Assembly: GCA_007120155.1 (NCBI GenBank)
Contig: SKOF01000167.1
Location: forward strand, 1-8,288
Direction of reading: 5' to 3'
DNA: 8,288 nucleotides
From: Thioalkalivibrio sp.
GTDB taxonomy: Bacteria; Pseudomonadota; Gammaproteobacteria; Ectothiorhodospirales; Ectothiorhodospiraceae
Shown here: piece after piece, positions 1 through 5,814 of the stretch
Position numbering within the stretch: position 1 is the first letter of the stretch
How the letters are laid out: each line of letters opens with the position of its first letter
Made by a program: the position numbers and the translations under genes
The notes under the pieces: generated by a model
What the model was told of the DNA's origin: nothing
Database searches by the model: none
What the model saw: the letters and a program-made list of their open reading frames with translations, nothing else

Positions 1-36
1 CCCGCTTGGACTTTTGAATGAGCAAAACGACCGGAT

Positions 37-62
37 CACCCCAGCCCGAGGCTGGCATGGTG
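37..62. repeat. Small palindrome/hairpin in non-coding DNA
   Basis: CCAGCC (41-46) and GGCTGG (50-55) form a perfect 6-bp stem with a 3-nt loop. CACC (37-40) and GGTG (59-62) can extend it across a 3-nt bulge. It lies about 110 bp beyond the stop codon of the leftward ABC operon. No T-run follows directly on either strand, so it is not a convincing intrinsic terminator. It could be part of the mobile-element relic or a 3'-end structure of the operon transcript. Confidence 0.3.
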
Positions 63-70
63 GCCCCAAG

Positions 71-108
71 GTGTAAACCATGTGCCCGGTTTAATGTGTA
101 AACCATGT
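71..108. repeat. Pair of 13-bp direct repeats, possible insertion-sequence end remnant
   Basis: The 13-mer GTGTAAACCATGT occurs at 71-83 and again at 96-108, a 25-bp period. Each copy is followed by a similar CCGG-containing stretch. Repeated transposase-binding motifs of this look are typical of the ends of some DDE-transposase insertion sequences. From memory the motif resembles IS481- or IS21-like ends, which I cannot confirm. A short open frame at 2-73, ending at TAA 74-76 inside the first repeat, could be a transposase tail or chance. No element body lies to the right, so any element would extend left of the window or be a relic. Confidence 0.4.
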
Positions 109-169
109 CCGGCTTGCACAGCAAAGGTGGTTTTTTTTCCGACTTCCCAATTCACATTTCCCACTTTCA

Positions 170-2686
170 TCATTCTTCCCGCAACGCATCCGCCGGCCGT
201 GCGCGGCCCGTTTGCCACGCGGGACGAAGCCCCGCGAGTAACGCGGCGCCCACCGCCAGCAACACGCCTTCCAGCAGAACGGATGCCGGCACCGAGCGCA
301 GCATGCTCCAGCCGAAGGATCGGCGGTTGATCACGTCGATGAGCACATCGGCCATCATCAGCCCCAACGGAATCGCCAGCAGACCCGCCGCCAGGCCGAG
401 CAGCCCGCCCTGCAGACTCACCAGGCCGGTGAGCTGGCCCGGCGTCATGCCGGTGGCGCGCAGCACGCCGTGTTCCCGGGCCCGCTCGAACTGCAGGGCC
501 ATGAGTGCGCTCAGGATGCCCACGAAGGCCACGCCCACGGTCAGCAGCCGCAGCACGTGGGTGATGGCGAAGGTGCGATCGAAGATCGCCATGGAGTTCT
601 CGCGGATCTCGGAGGCCGGCGTCACCAACACCGCCTCCGGCATGTCCGCCACGGCACGGCGAACCGCGTCGACACCCTGCGCTACCGATACGCCGGGGGC
701 AAGATACACGCCGAGGGTGCCTTCCGTGCGCGCGTCCCAGAGCGCCTGGAACGTGTTCCGGGCCATGAGCACCACGCCCTGCGGGGAACCGTAATCCTGG
801 TAGATGCCGCCCACGGTGAAGCTGCGTTCCCCCCGCGGTGTGTGCAGGCTCAACGCATCGCCCAACGCAATCCCGTGCCGCCACGCAAAGGGCTCGGAGA
901 CGAGCACCGCGCGCCCGGCCTCCCACGCGGGCCAGGCGCGCGCCGGATCGCCGGCGCGAAAGCGAAAGCCTGCGTAGCTGTCCGGAGCCGGCCCCAGCAC
1001 GAACAAGTCCACCGGTCCCCGCCCTGAATCCACCTGAAAACGCCGTCCGGTGCTGAAGGCGGCGACCTCGGGCAGCGCCGCCACCCGCTCGGCCACCCCC
1101 CGGGGCAATAGGGAACCCGCCCGTTCGTCCCCGGGGGCGGGCGAGGTCACGTACAGGGCACTTTGCAGGGTATGACCGATCCAGCCCTGCACGGTGGTGC
1201 GGAAACTGTCCACCATCACGCCCACCCCCACCGTGGCGGACACGGCCACCGTCAGCGCCGCCACCGCCACGCCCGTGCGGCTCAGGGCCGCACCGAGTCC
1301 GCGCCCGGCCAGCCGGCCGGTGACACCCAGCACCACACCCAGGGGCGGGGCGAGCAGGCGGGAAAGCAGCAGGACCGCCAGGGGCACCAGAAGGCTGTAT
1401 CCGATGATCATGAAGAACAGGGCCGCGAAACCGATCACCAGCCCCTGGCTGGTCACCTGCACGAGGATGTATCCCAGCAGGATCAGGGCCACGCCCGCCA
1501 CGGCCAGCCAGGGAGTGAGGCGATGGACACGGCGCTCCAGGGAGGAGCGTCGCAACCCCTCCCGGGGCCGGATGCGGGCCGCCTCCCAGGCCGGCCCCAG
1601 GGCGGCGATCAGGGCCGCACCCAGGCCGAGCGCCAGGCCCTTGAGGAGCAGCCAGGGCGGCACGTGGAGCGCGGTCACGGACAGCACGAAATAGAGGTCA
1701 TTGATGGTGCGCGTGACCAGCTGGACGAGACCCTGCCCGATGAGCACGCCAAGCAACAGGCCCGGTATGCCGCCCAGCAGGGCCAGCACGGCCGCCTCGC
1801 CCATCACCAGCCGGAACACGCCGGCGCGGGTGACACCCAGCGACCGCAGCGTGGCCAGGAGTGGACGGCGCCGCAGCACGGCGAACATGAGCGTGTTGTA
1901 GATGAGAAAGCCCCCCACCAGCAGCGCGAGCAGACTCATGGCGGTGAGATTGATGTGGAAGGCCCGTGTCAGCTGCCGGGCGGACCGTTCCCGGGCCCCG
2001 GCCTCCTCCACGCGGACACCCTCCGGCAGCAGACCTTCGAGCACCCGCGCGGGATCGGCACCCTCCGGAAGAATCAGGTCGATCCGATCCAGCCGCCCGA
2101 CGCGATCCAGCAGCACCTGAGCGGTGGCGATATCCGTGAGCAACACCCCGTCCAGGCCGGGTGGACCGTCCCCGATGAGCGCGGTCACGGTCAGATCCAC
2201 GCGGCCTGCCGGCACGGTGAGCTGCACCCTGTCTCCCCCGCTGACCCCCAGGCGGCGGGCCAGCCCCCCGCTCAGGGCCAGGGCGTCGCCGCGCACCATG
2301 AGCCCGCGCACATCGGCATCCAGAACGCCCGCCACGTGTTCCCTGAACGGGCCTTCCGAGAAGGGCTCCAGCCCCAGCAACGGAAAGGTCTCGCCGTCGA
2401 TGCGCGCATGGCCCTCCACGACGGGAGCACTCGGGCGGACACCGGCGAGTCGGAGCCGCGTGAACAGGGACTCGTCGATACCGCCGGGGCCGGCGGGCAG
2501 GATCTGGTGCGTCGCGCGCCCCGAGACCGCCTCCAGCGAGAGACCGAAGGCACGGGAGGCGCTGTGGTTGGCAATATCCACGGCCACCACCACCGCGACA
2601 CCCAGCGCCACACCCAATACCGCCAGGATCCATTGCCAGGGGTGGCGCCGGGCATCACGCCACAGGGCCCGGGACGGCAGGCTCAT
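170..2686 (-). CDS. FtsX/MacB-type ABC transporter permease, 838 aa, about 10 membrane segments
   Basis: This is the permease partner of the ATPase just upstream. It is an inner-membrane protein with large periplasmic domains. The order is: TM1 near residues 17-37; a MacB_PCD-like periplasmic domain to about 245; an FtsX core with TMs near 247-270, 293-320 and 346-365; a middle pair near 392-441; TM7 near 470-492; a second periplasmic domain; and a second FtsX core with TMs near 711-731, 755-785 and 800-821. The duplicated layout and length fit the YbbP-like long permeases rather than single-core LolC/LolE. I chose ATG at 2686 because it overlaps the ATPase stop as ATGA and has a strong ribosome-binding site, GAGGGGGGAG (2694-2703), 7 nt upstream. 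An in-frame ATG 16 codons earlier lies deeper inside the ATPase gene. The substrate is not visible from sequence; lipid, lipoprotein or another hydrophobic envelope compound is inferred from the family. Confidence 0.9.
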   Translation of the reverse strand: MSLPSRALWRDARRHPWQWILAVLGVALGVAVVVAVDIANHSASRAFGLSLEAVSGRATHQILPAGPGGIDESLFTRLRLAGVRPSAPVVEGHARIDGETFPLLGLEPFSEGPFREHVAGVLDADVRGLMVRGDALALSGGLARRLGVSGGDRVQLTVPAGRVDLTVTALIGDGPPGLDGVLLTDIATAQVLLDRVGRLDRIDLILPEGADPARVLEGLLPEGVRVEEAGARERSARQLTRAFHINLTAMSLLALLVGGFLIYNTLMFAVLRRRPLLATLRSLGVTRAGVFRLVMGEAAVLALLGGIPGLLLGVLIGQGLVQLVTRTINDLYFVLSVTALHVPPWLLLKGLALGLGAALIAALGPAWEAARIRPREGLRRSSLERRVHRLTPWLAVAGVALILLGYILVQVTSQGLVIGFAALFFMIIGYSLLVPLAVLLLSRLLAPPLGVVLGVTGRLAGRGLGAALSRTGVAVAALTVAVSATVGVGVMVDSFRTTVQGWIGHTLQSALYVTSPAPGDERAGSLLPRGVAERVAALPEVAAFSTGRRFQVDSGRGPVDLFVLGPAPDSYAGFRFRAGDPARAWPAWEAGRAVLVSEPFAWRHGIALGDALSLHTPRGERSFTVGGIYQDYGSPQGVVLMARNTFQALWDARTEGTLGVYLAPGVSVAQGVDAVRRAVADMPEAVLVTPASEIRENSMAIFDRTFAITHVLRLLTVGVAFVGILSALMALQFERAREHGVLRATGMTPGQLTGLVSLQGGLLGLAAGLLAIPLGLMMADVLIDVINRRSFGWSMLRSVPASVLLEGVLLAVGAALLAGLRPAWQTGRARPADALREE

Positions 2687-3372
2687 GAGCCCGCTCCCCC
2701 CTCGTCCCGGATGCGGCCGTCGGCCAGGCGCCATACCCGGTCCGCCACCGCCGCCACCTCGGGACTGTGGGTCACCAGCACCAGCGTCGCGCCCCGTTCC
2801 CGCACCAGCCGGACCAGCAGCCCCATGACCTGTTCTCCGGTCTCGGCATCCAGGTTGCCGGTGGGTTCGTCCGCCAGCAGCACGGTGGGTTCGTGGATCA
2901 GTGCCCGGGCGAGCGCGACGCGCTGCTGCTCACCGCCGGAGAGCCGGTCCGGATCATCGTTGGCGCGACCGGCCAGCCCCAATGACTCCAGCAGCCGCGA
3001 CACCCTTCCCCGGTCCGGGTGTCCAGCCAGCTCCAGCGGCAGGGCCACGTTCTCCGCCACGGTAAGCGTCGGGATGAGATTGAAGAACTGGTAGATGAAC
3101 CCGATGCGATGCCGGCGAAACAGGGTCCGGCTGCGCTCGTCCATGGCAGCGATGTCACGGCCCTCCACCAGGATGCGTCCCGCGTCCGGCAGATCGATAC
3201 CGGCAATGAGATTGAGCAGCGTGGACTTGCCCGAGCCGCTGCGCCCCAGCAGGGCCACGATCTCCCCGGGCGCGACCCGGGCGTTTACGCCGTCCAGCAC
3301 ACATCGGCTGCGCGCACCCTCACGGTATCGGCGCGTGACGGACTCCAGTCGAATCAGATCGGTATCGGACAT
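2683..3372 (-). CDS. ABC transporter ATP-binding protein, LolD/YbbA/MacB-type, 229 aa
   Basis: This cytoplasmic ATPase drives the FtsX-type permease encoded next to it. All nucleotide-binding motifs are intact: Walker A GRSGSGKST (residues 43-51), Q-loop Q95 in YQFFNL, signature LSGGE (144-148), Walker B VLLADEP with catalytic E169, D-loop GNLD (172-175) and switch H202. Length and the phrase IGFIYQFFNLIPTLT are typical of the LolD/YbbA/MacB ATPase family, whose members power mechanotransmission rather than channel-type transport. It is first in a two-gene minus-strand operon, and its TGA overlaps the permease ATG by 4 bp, which suggests translational coupling. ATG at 3372 is the only reasonable start; no clear Shine-Dalgarno precedes it. 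I give no gene symbol because family membership does not separate lolD, ybbA and macB-like genes here. Confidence 0.93.
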   Translation of the reverse strand: MSDTDLIRLESVTRRYREGARSRCVLDGVNARVAPGEIVALLGRSGSGKSTLLNLIAGIDLPDAGRILVEGRDIAAMDERSRTLFRRHRIGFIYQFFNLIPTLTVAENVALPLELAGHPDRGRVSRLLESLGLAGRANDDPDRLSGGEQQRVALARALIHEPTVLLADEPTGNLDAETGEQVMGLLVRLVRERGATLVLVTHSPEVAAVADRVWRLADGRIRDEGGAGS

Positions 3373-3451
3373 ACTGGCGGGTTCACGGGTCTCTGCAGTC
3401 GGAAGGAAACGTGCTCGGGTGGCGGGACGACCCTGATGCTATGCTCAGATC

Positions 3452-4021
3452 ATGTGGACCCCCCGTGCGTACAACACCGCCGGCGGGTGGGTCGCGCCCC
3501 GCCTGCCGGGCCGTATCCTGGGCCAGTGTTTCCTGGCAGGGGCGCTCGCGTTGTCCGCCACCCCCCGGGCAGACCCGGATCTGCCGCCGGAGTTCTACCC
3601 GGAACATCATCAGGTGGATGCCCTGCTGGAAACAAATCCCCCACCCCACGGGGTGATGCTGCTCATTCGCAACGAACGCGAGGACGCCCTGGTGGAACTG
3701 CTGCCACGGGCCCGCTACTACGCGGATCACCTCAGGGAGCACCTGCCTGACGTCCACGTGGCCGTCATCAGCTACGGTCCGGAACTGGCGGCCCTGTCCC
3801 ACGGCAGGGGCGGCGCCTACCCTGGCCTCCAGGCACAGGCCGTGGCGCTCACGGGTCTGGACTACGTGGACGTCCACCTGTGCGGCGCACTGGCTGCCGA
3901 CCTGAACCTGGACGCATCGGATTTCCCGCCGGAACTGGACGTGGTCCCCTCGAGCACCGCCCTGTATCAGGACTACGCACTGCTCGGCTACGCGGCCATC
4001 GTACTGCAACCGGCGTGGTAG
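3452..4021 (+). CDS. Exported DsrE/DsrF-like small protein, 189 aa
   Basis: The N-terminus has a basic stretch (R17 to R21), a hydrophobic segment near residues 22-36 and an Ala-rich possible cleavage zone (S35-A40), so it looks secreted to the periplasm. The mature part fits the DsrE-like fold: a first strand HGVMLLIRN (66-74), HVAVISYGPELAAL (102-115), then GLDYVDVHLCGAL (135-147), DVVPSS (163-168) and the closing LLGYAAIVL (177-185). In DsrE/DsrF (COG1416-like) proteins the Cys in the C-G context can be a sulfur-handling residue. Here C144 is the only Cys outside the signal segment. DsrE relatives work in sulfur transfer; a role here is inference. ATG at 3452 is the only good start and lacks a Shine-Dalgarno. 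A TATGCT hexamer at 3440-3445 would put transcription start at or near the ATG, so initiation may be leaderless. The gene is divergent from the ABC operon across 79 bp and is followed by a terminator-like hairpin. Confidence 0.75.
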   Translation: MWTPRAYNTAGGWVAPRLPGRILGQCFLAGALALSATPRADPDLPPEFYPEHHQVDALLETNPPPHGVMLLIRNEREDALVELLPRARYYADHLREHLPDVHVAVISYGPELAALSHGRGGAYPGLQAQAVALTGLDYVDVHLCGALAADLNLDASDFPPELDVVPSSTALYQDYALLGYAAIVLQPAW

Positions 4022-4034
4022 ATCAGAAGCCCGG

Positions 4035-4070
4035 ACCGGGAATCGTGCATAACGATCCGGTTCTTCTTCG
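4035..4070 (+). terminator. Putative intrinsic terminator after the DsrE-like gene
   Basis: ACCGG plus ATCGT (4035-4039, 4042-4046) pair with ACGAT plus CCGGT (4052-4061), giving a 10-bp stem with a 2-nt bulge and a 5-nt loop. A pyrimidine-rich tail, TCTTCTTC, follows. The hairpin begins 14 nt after the stop codon and lies upstream of the mgtE promoter, as expected for insulation. The T-tract is broken by C residues, so termination may be modest. Confidence 0.5.
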
Positions 4071-4106
4071 CACTTCCCGATTGACCCTTCCCGCTTCACT
4101 GCTCCC

Positions 4107-4134
4107 TTGACCCCTCGCACCGGCTCTATATAAT
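4107..4134 (+). promoter_or_regulatory. Sigma70-type promoter for the mgtE operon
   Basis: TTGACC (4107-4112) and a consensus TATAAT (4129-4134) are separated by 16 bp. A perfect -10 is rare in such GC-rich DNA. The predicted transcription start is about 4140-4142, which leaves a leader of about 300 nt before the mgtE1 ATG at 4440. Confidence 0.75.
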
Positions 4135-4139
4135 CAGCC

Positions 4140-4211
4140 ATGTCTGATACGAGAGGTCACGTTACCTTGGAAAGTTCCAGTTGTACCTTAACTGACTCCT
4201 TCCTGCGGTGA
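4140..4211 (+). CDS. Possible 23-codon leader ORF upstream of mgtE1
   Basis: An ATG at 4140 coincides with the predicted transcription start of the mgtE promoter and opens a 23-codon frame ending in TGA at 4209. It has no Shine-Dalgarno, so it could only be read leaderless. Alternatively a TTG at 4167, behind GAGAGG (4151-4156), would give 14 codons. The peptide (MSDTRGHVTL...) is not recognised. The stop codon lies one base after the first strand (4202-4208) of a predicted leader helix, so translating ribosomes could disrupt it. Leader peptides control Mg2+ transporter genes in enterobacteria (mgtL, corL), which makes this worth recording, but coding is unproven. Confidence 0.22.
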   Translation: MSDTRGHVTLESSSCTLTDSFLR

Positions 4212-4439
4212 AGCCCGCCTAGGCCCCTCTGACGTCCAGGCTCCGCTTCCCGCAGGCTCAGCAGGCGGGAACGGAAAGACCTGGTGCAGCTTGCCCCTTT
4301 GCGGGCACCCAAGTCGATCGTTTCCAGCGAACCGGTCCGTCCGGCCACCGTTGCGGTGCCGGTTCGGGTAGCTGACATCGGCCGTTCAAGTCGATGTCAC
4401 CAGGGCCCCGTGCGCGCGTCGCACCACGGAGAGCAAGCA
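4141..4439 (+). promoter_or_regulatory. Long structured 5' leader of the mgtE operon, candidate cis-regulatory RNA
   Basis: The strong promoter places about 300 nt of untranslated RNA ahead of mgtE1. Visible pairings are: 4202-4208 with 4250-4256 (7 bp); 4214-4220 with 4263-4269 (7 bp, crossing the first); hairpin 4283-4287/4305-4309; a 9-bp bulged hairpin 4341-4350/4354-4362 with a 3-nt loop; TGACATCG (4373-4380) with CGATGTCA (4392-4399); long-range CCTGGTG (4280-4286) with CACCAGG (4398-4404); and CCGTG (4408-4412) with CACGG (4425-4429), which buries part of the ribosome-binding site GGAGAG (4428-4433). Several of these exclude one another, as expected of a switch. mgtE genes elsewhere are often controlled by the M-box riboswitch, but I do not see its conserved sequence here. 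In GC-rich DNA some 7-bp matches arise by chance, so the combined architecture matters more than any single helix. Confidence 0.5.
4154..4167. promoter_or_regulatory. Near-palindrome just downstream of the mgtE transcription start
   Basis: AGGTCACGTTACCT matches its own reverse complement at 12 of 14 positions, with an ACGT centre. It sits at roughly +14 to +27 from the predicted start, a position where a repressor operator would work. It may also simply be an RNA hairpin or chance. Confidence 0.25.
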
Positions 4440-5807
4440 ATGGAGAACGATTTCGAACATTATCTGATCGAGATCCGGGAACTCCTGGAAAGGGGGGACC
4501 TGCCGCGCCTGCGCGAGCTGCTGGACCTGATGCGCATCCAGGACATCGCCCATGCGCTGATGGAACTCGAAGAGGAGCAGATCCCGCAGGTCTTCGCGAC
4601 CCTGCCCCGGGGCCGCAAGGTGGATGTGTTCTCCTATCTGGATCCGCATTATCAGTACCGCCTGCTGGGTTACATCTCCTCCGCCGAGGCCCGCCACATC
4701 CTCTCGGAGATGCTGCCGGACGATCTCACCGCGCTGCTGGAGGACCTGCCCGGCGACGAGGTGCGTCGCCTCCTGCGCCTGCTCCCGTTCAGGGCCATCC
4801 GCCGTGCCCTGACGCTGCTGGGCTATCCGGAAGACAGCGTCGGCCGGCTCATGACCACGGAGTTCGTCTCCGTGCGCCCGGACTGGACCATCACCGACAG
4901 CCTGGCCCACATCCGGGAGCACAGTGAACGGGGCGAGACGGTGAACGTCATCTTCGTCACCGATGATGACCGCCATCTGCTCCATGCGCTCCCCCTGAAA
5001 CGATTCGTGCTGGGACGCGCCAATGACCCCGTGGAAAAACTGCCCACGGGGCCGGTGGTGTCCATCAACGCCCAGGCCGATCAGGCGGACGCGGCACGGC
5101 TCATCCAGCACTACGACCTGGAGGTCCTGCCCGTCGTCGACGAGGACAACATCCTGCTCGGCATCATCACCGTGGACGACGTGATCGACGTGGTGGAGGA
5201 GGAAACCACCGAGGATTTCCACAAAATGGGGTCCGTGGGCATGTTCAATCTCAGCCTGCGCGACGCCGGGTTCCCGCTCCTCTATCGCAAGCGCATCGGC
5301 TGGCTGCTGGTGCTGGTGGCGGTGAATCTCGTAGGGGGCACCATCATCGCCGGATATGAGGAGGCCATCGAGGCCCTGGTGGTCCTGATCTTCTTCCTGC
5401 CGCTCATCATCGCCAGCGGCGGTAACGCAGGCGCCCAGTCCTCCACGCTCATGGTGCGCGCCCTGGCCGTGGGCGACGTCGAGGCAAAGGACTGGCTGCG
5501 CCTGTGGGGCCGCGAACTCGGCGTGTCCATCGCGCTCGGACTGACCATGGGCCTCGCGGTATCCGCCCTGGGTTTCTGGCGCGGCGGTCCCGACGTGGCG
5601 CTGCTCGTGGCCATCGCCATGACCCTGGTCGTGGCCATGGGCAGTCTGGTGGGCATGATGCTGCCGCTGATCCTCACCCGCCTGCGCATGGACCCGGCCA
5701 CCGCCAGTGTGCCGCTGGTGACCTCGGCCGCGGACATTGTCGGCATCCTGATCTACTTCTCGCTTGCGGTGGCCATGCTGAACCTGCCGGCCGGCGGCAT
5801 CCCGTGA
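4440..5807 (+). CDS. mgtE: MgtE-family magnesium channel, first paralog, 455 aa
   Basis: This is an inner-membrane Mg2+ channel that works as a homodimer and closes when Mg2+ fills cytoplasmic sites. The domains in order are: helical N domain (about 1-130), starting MENDFEHY; CBS pair (about 137-255) with GRLMTTEFVSV and HYDLEVLPVVDE...GIITVDDVIDVVEEE; the connecting plug-helix region TEDFHKMGSVG (257-267); and five membrane segments near 284-304, 310-335, 356-379, 385-412 and 428-448. The family signature ASGGNAGAQSS is at 325-335. The pore Mg2+-binding Asp is D432 in ADIVGILIYF, matching the key Asp of Thermus MgtE. Length is normal for the family. ATG at 4440 is chosen because GGAGAG lies 6 nt upstream. 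A GTG at 4284 would add 52 unrelated residues through the structured leader and is unlikely. The gene is first in an operon with mgtE2. Confidence 0.95.
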   Translation: MENDFEHYLIEIRELLERGDLPRLRELLDLMRIQDIAHALMELEEEQIPQVFATLPRGRKVDVFSYLDPHYQYRLLGYISSAEARHILSEMLPDDLTALLEDLPGDEVRRLLRLLPFRAIRRALTLLGYPEDSVGRLMTTEFVSVRPDWTITDSLAHIREHSERGETVNVIFVTDDDRHLLHALPLKRFVLGRANDPVEKLPTGPVVSINAQADQADAARLIQHYDLEVLPVVDEDNILLGIITVDDVIDVVEEETTEDFHKMGSVGMFNLSLRDAGFPLLYRKRIGWLLVLVAVNLVGGTIIAGYEEAIEALVVLIFFLPLIIASGGNAGAQSSTLMVRALAVGDVEAKDWLRLWGRELGVSIALGLTMGLAVSALGFWRGGPDVALLVAIAMTLVVAMGSLVGMMLPLILTRLRMDPATASVPLVTSAADIVGILIYFSLAVAMLNLPAGGIP

Positions 5808-5814
5808 GATATCC

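Noticed and set aside
113..140. T-run at 131-138 as an intrinsic terminator
   Set aside because: The only stem before it is a 4-bp TTGC/GCAA. On the strand of the ABC operon the run reads as A, so it cannot end that transcript.
1163..3094. A 643-codon open frame on the plus strand opposite the ABC genes
   Set aside because: It is rich in Gln, His, Gly and Arg with no recognisable domain. It runs antisense to two genes with intact ABC motifs and membrane segments, so it is a shadow of GC-rich codon use.
3373..3451. Defined promoters for the divergent ABC and DsrE-like genes
   Set aside because: Apart from TATGCT at 3440-3445 no -35/-10 pair stands out on either strand, so I did not annotate promoters there.
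3383..4141. A 252-codon minus-strand frame opposite the DsrE-like gene
   Set aside because: It covers the divergent promoter region, the DsrE-like gene, the hairpin and the mgtE promoter, which real genes do not do. The plus-strand protein has a signal-like N-terminus and fold-consistent motifs.
4284..4439. A 52-residue N-terminal extension of mgtE1 from a GTG at 4284
   Set aside because: It has no ribosome-binding site, the residues do not look like MgtE, and the ATG at 4440 has GGAGAG at ideal spacing and gives the normal family length.
4141..4439. M-box (ykoK), 6S, SRP, RNase P or tmRNA as identity of the leader
   Set aside because: I compared remembered conserved segments of each and found no convincing match; the region is left as an unidentified leader.
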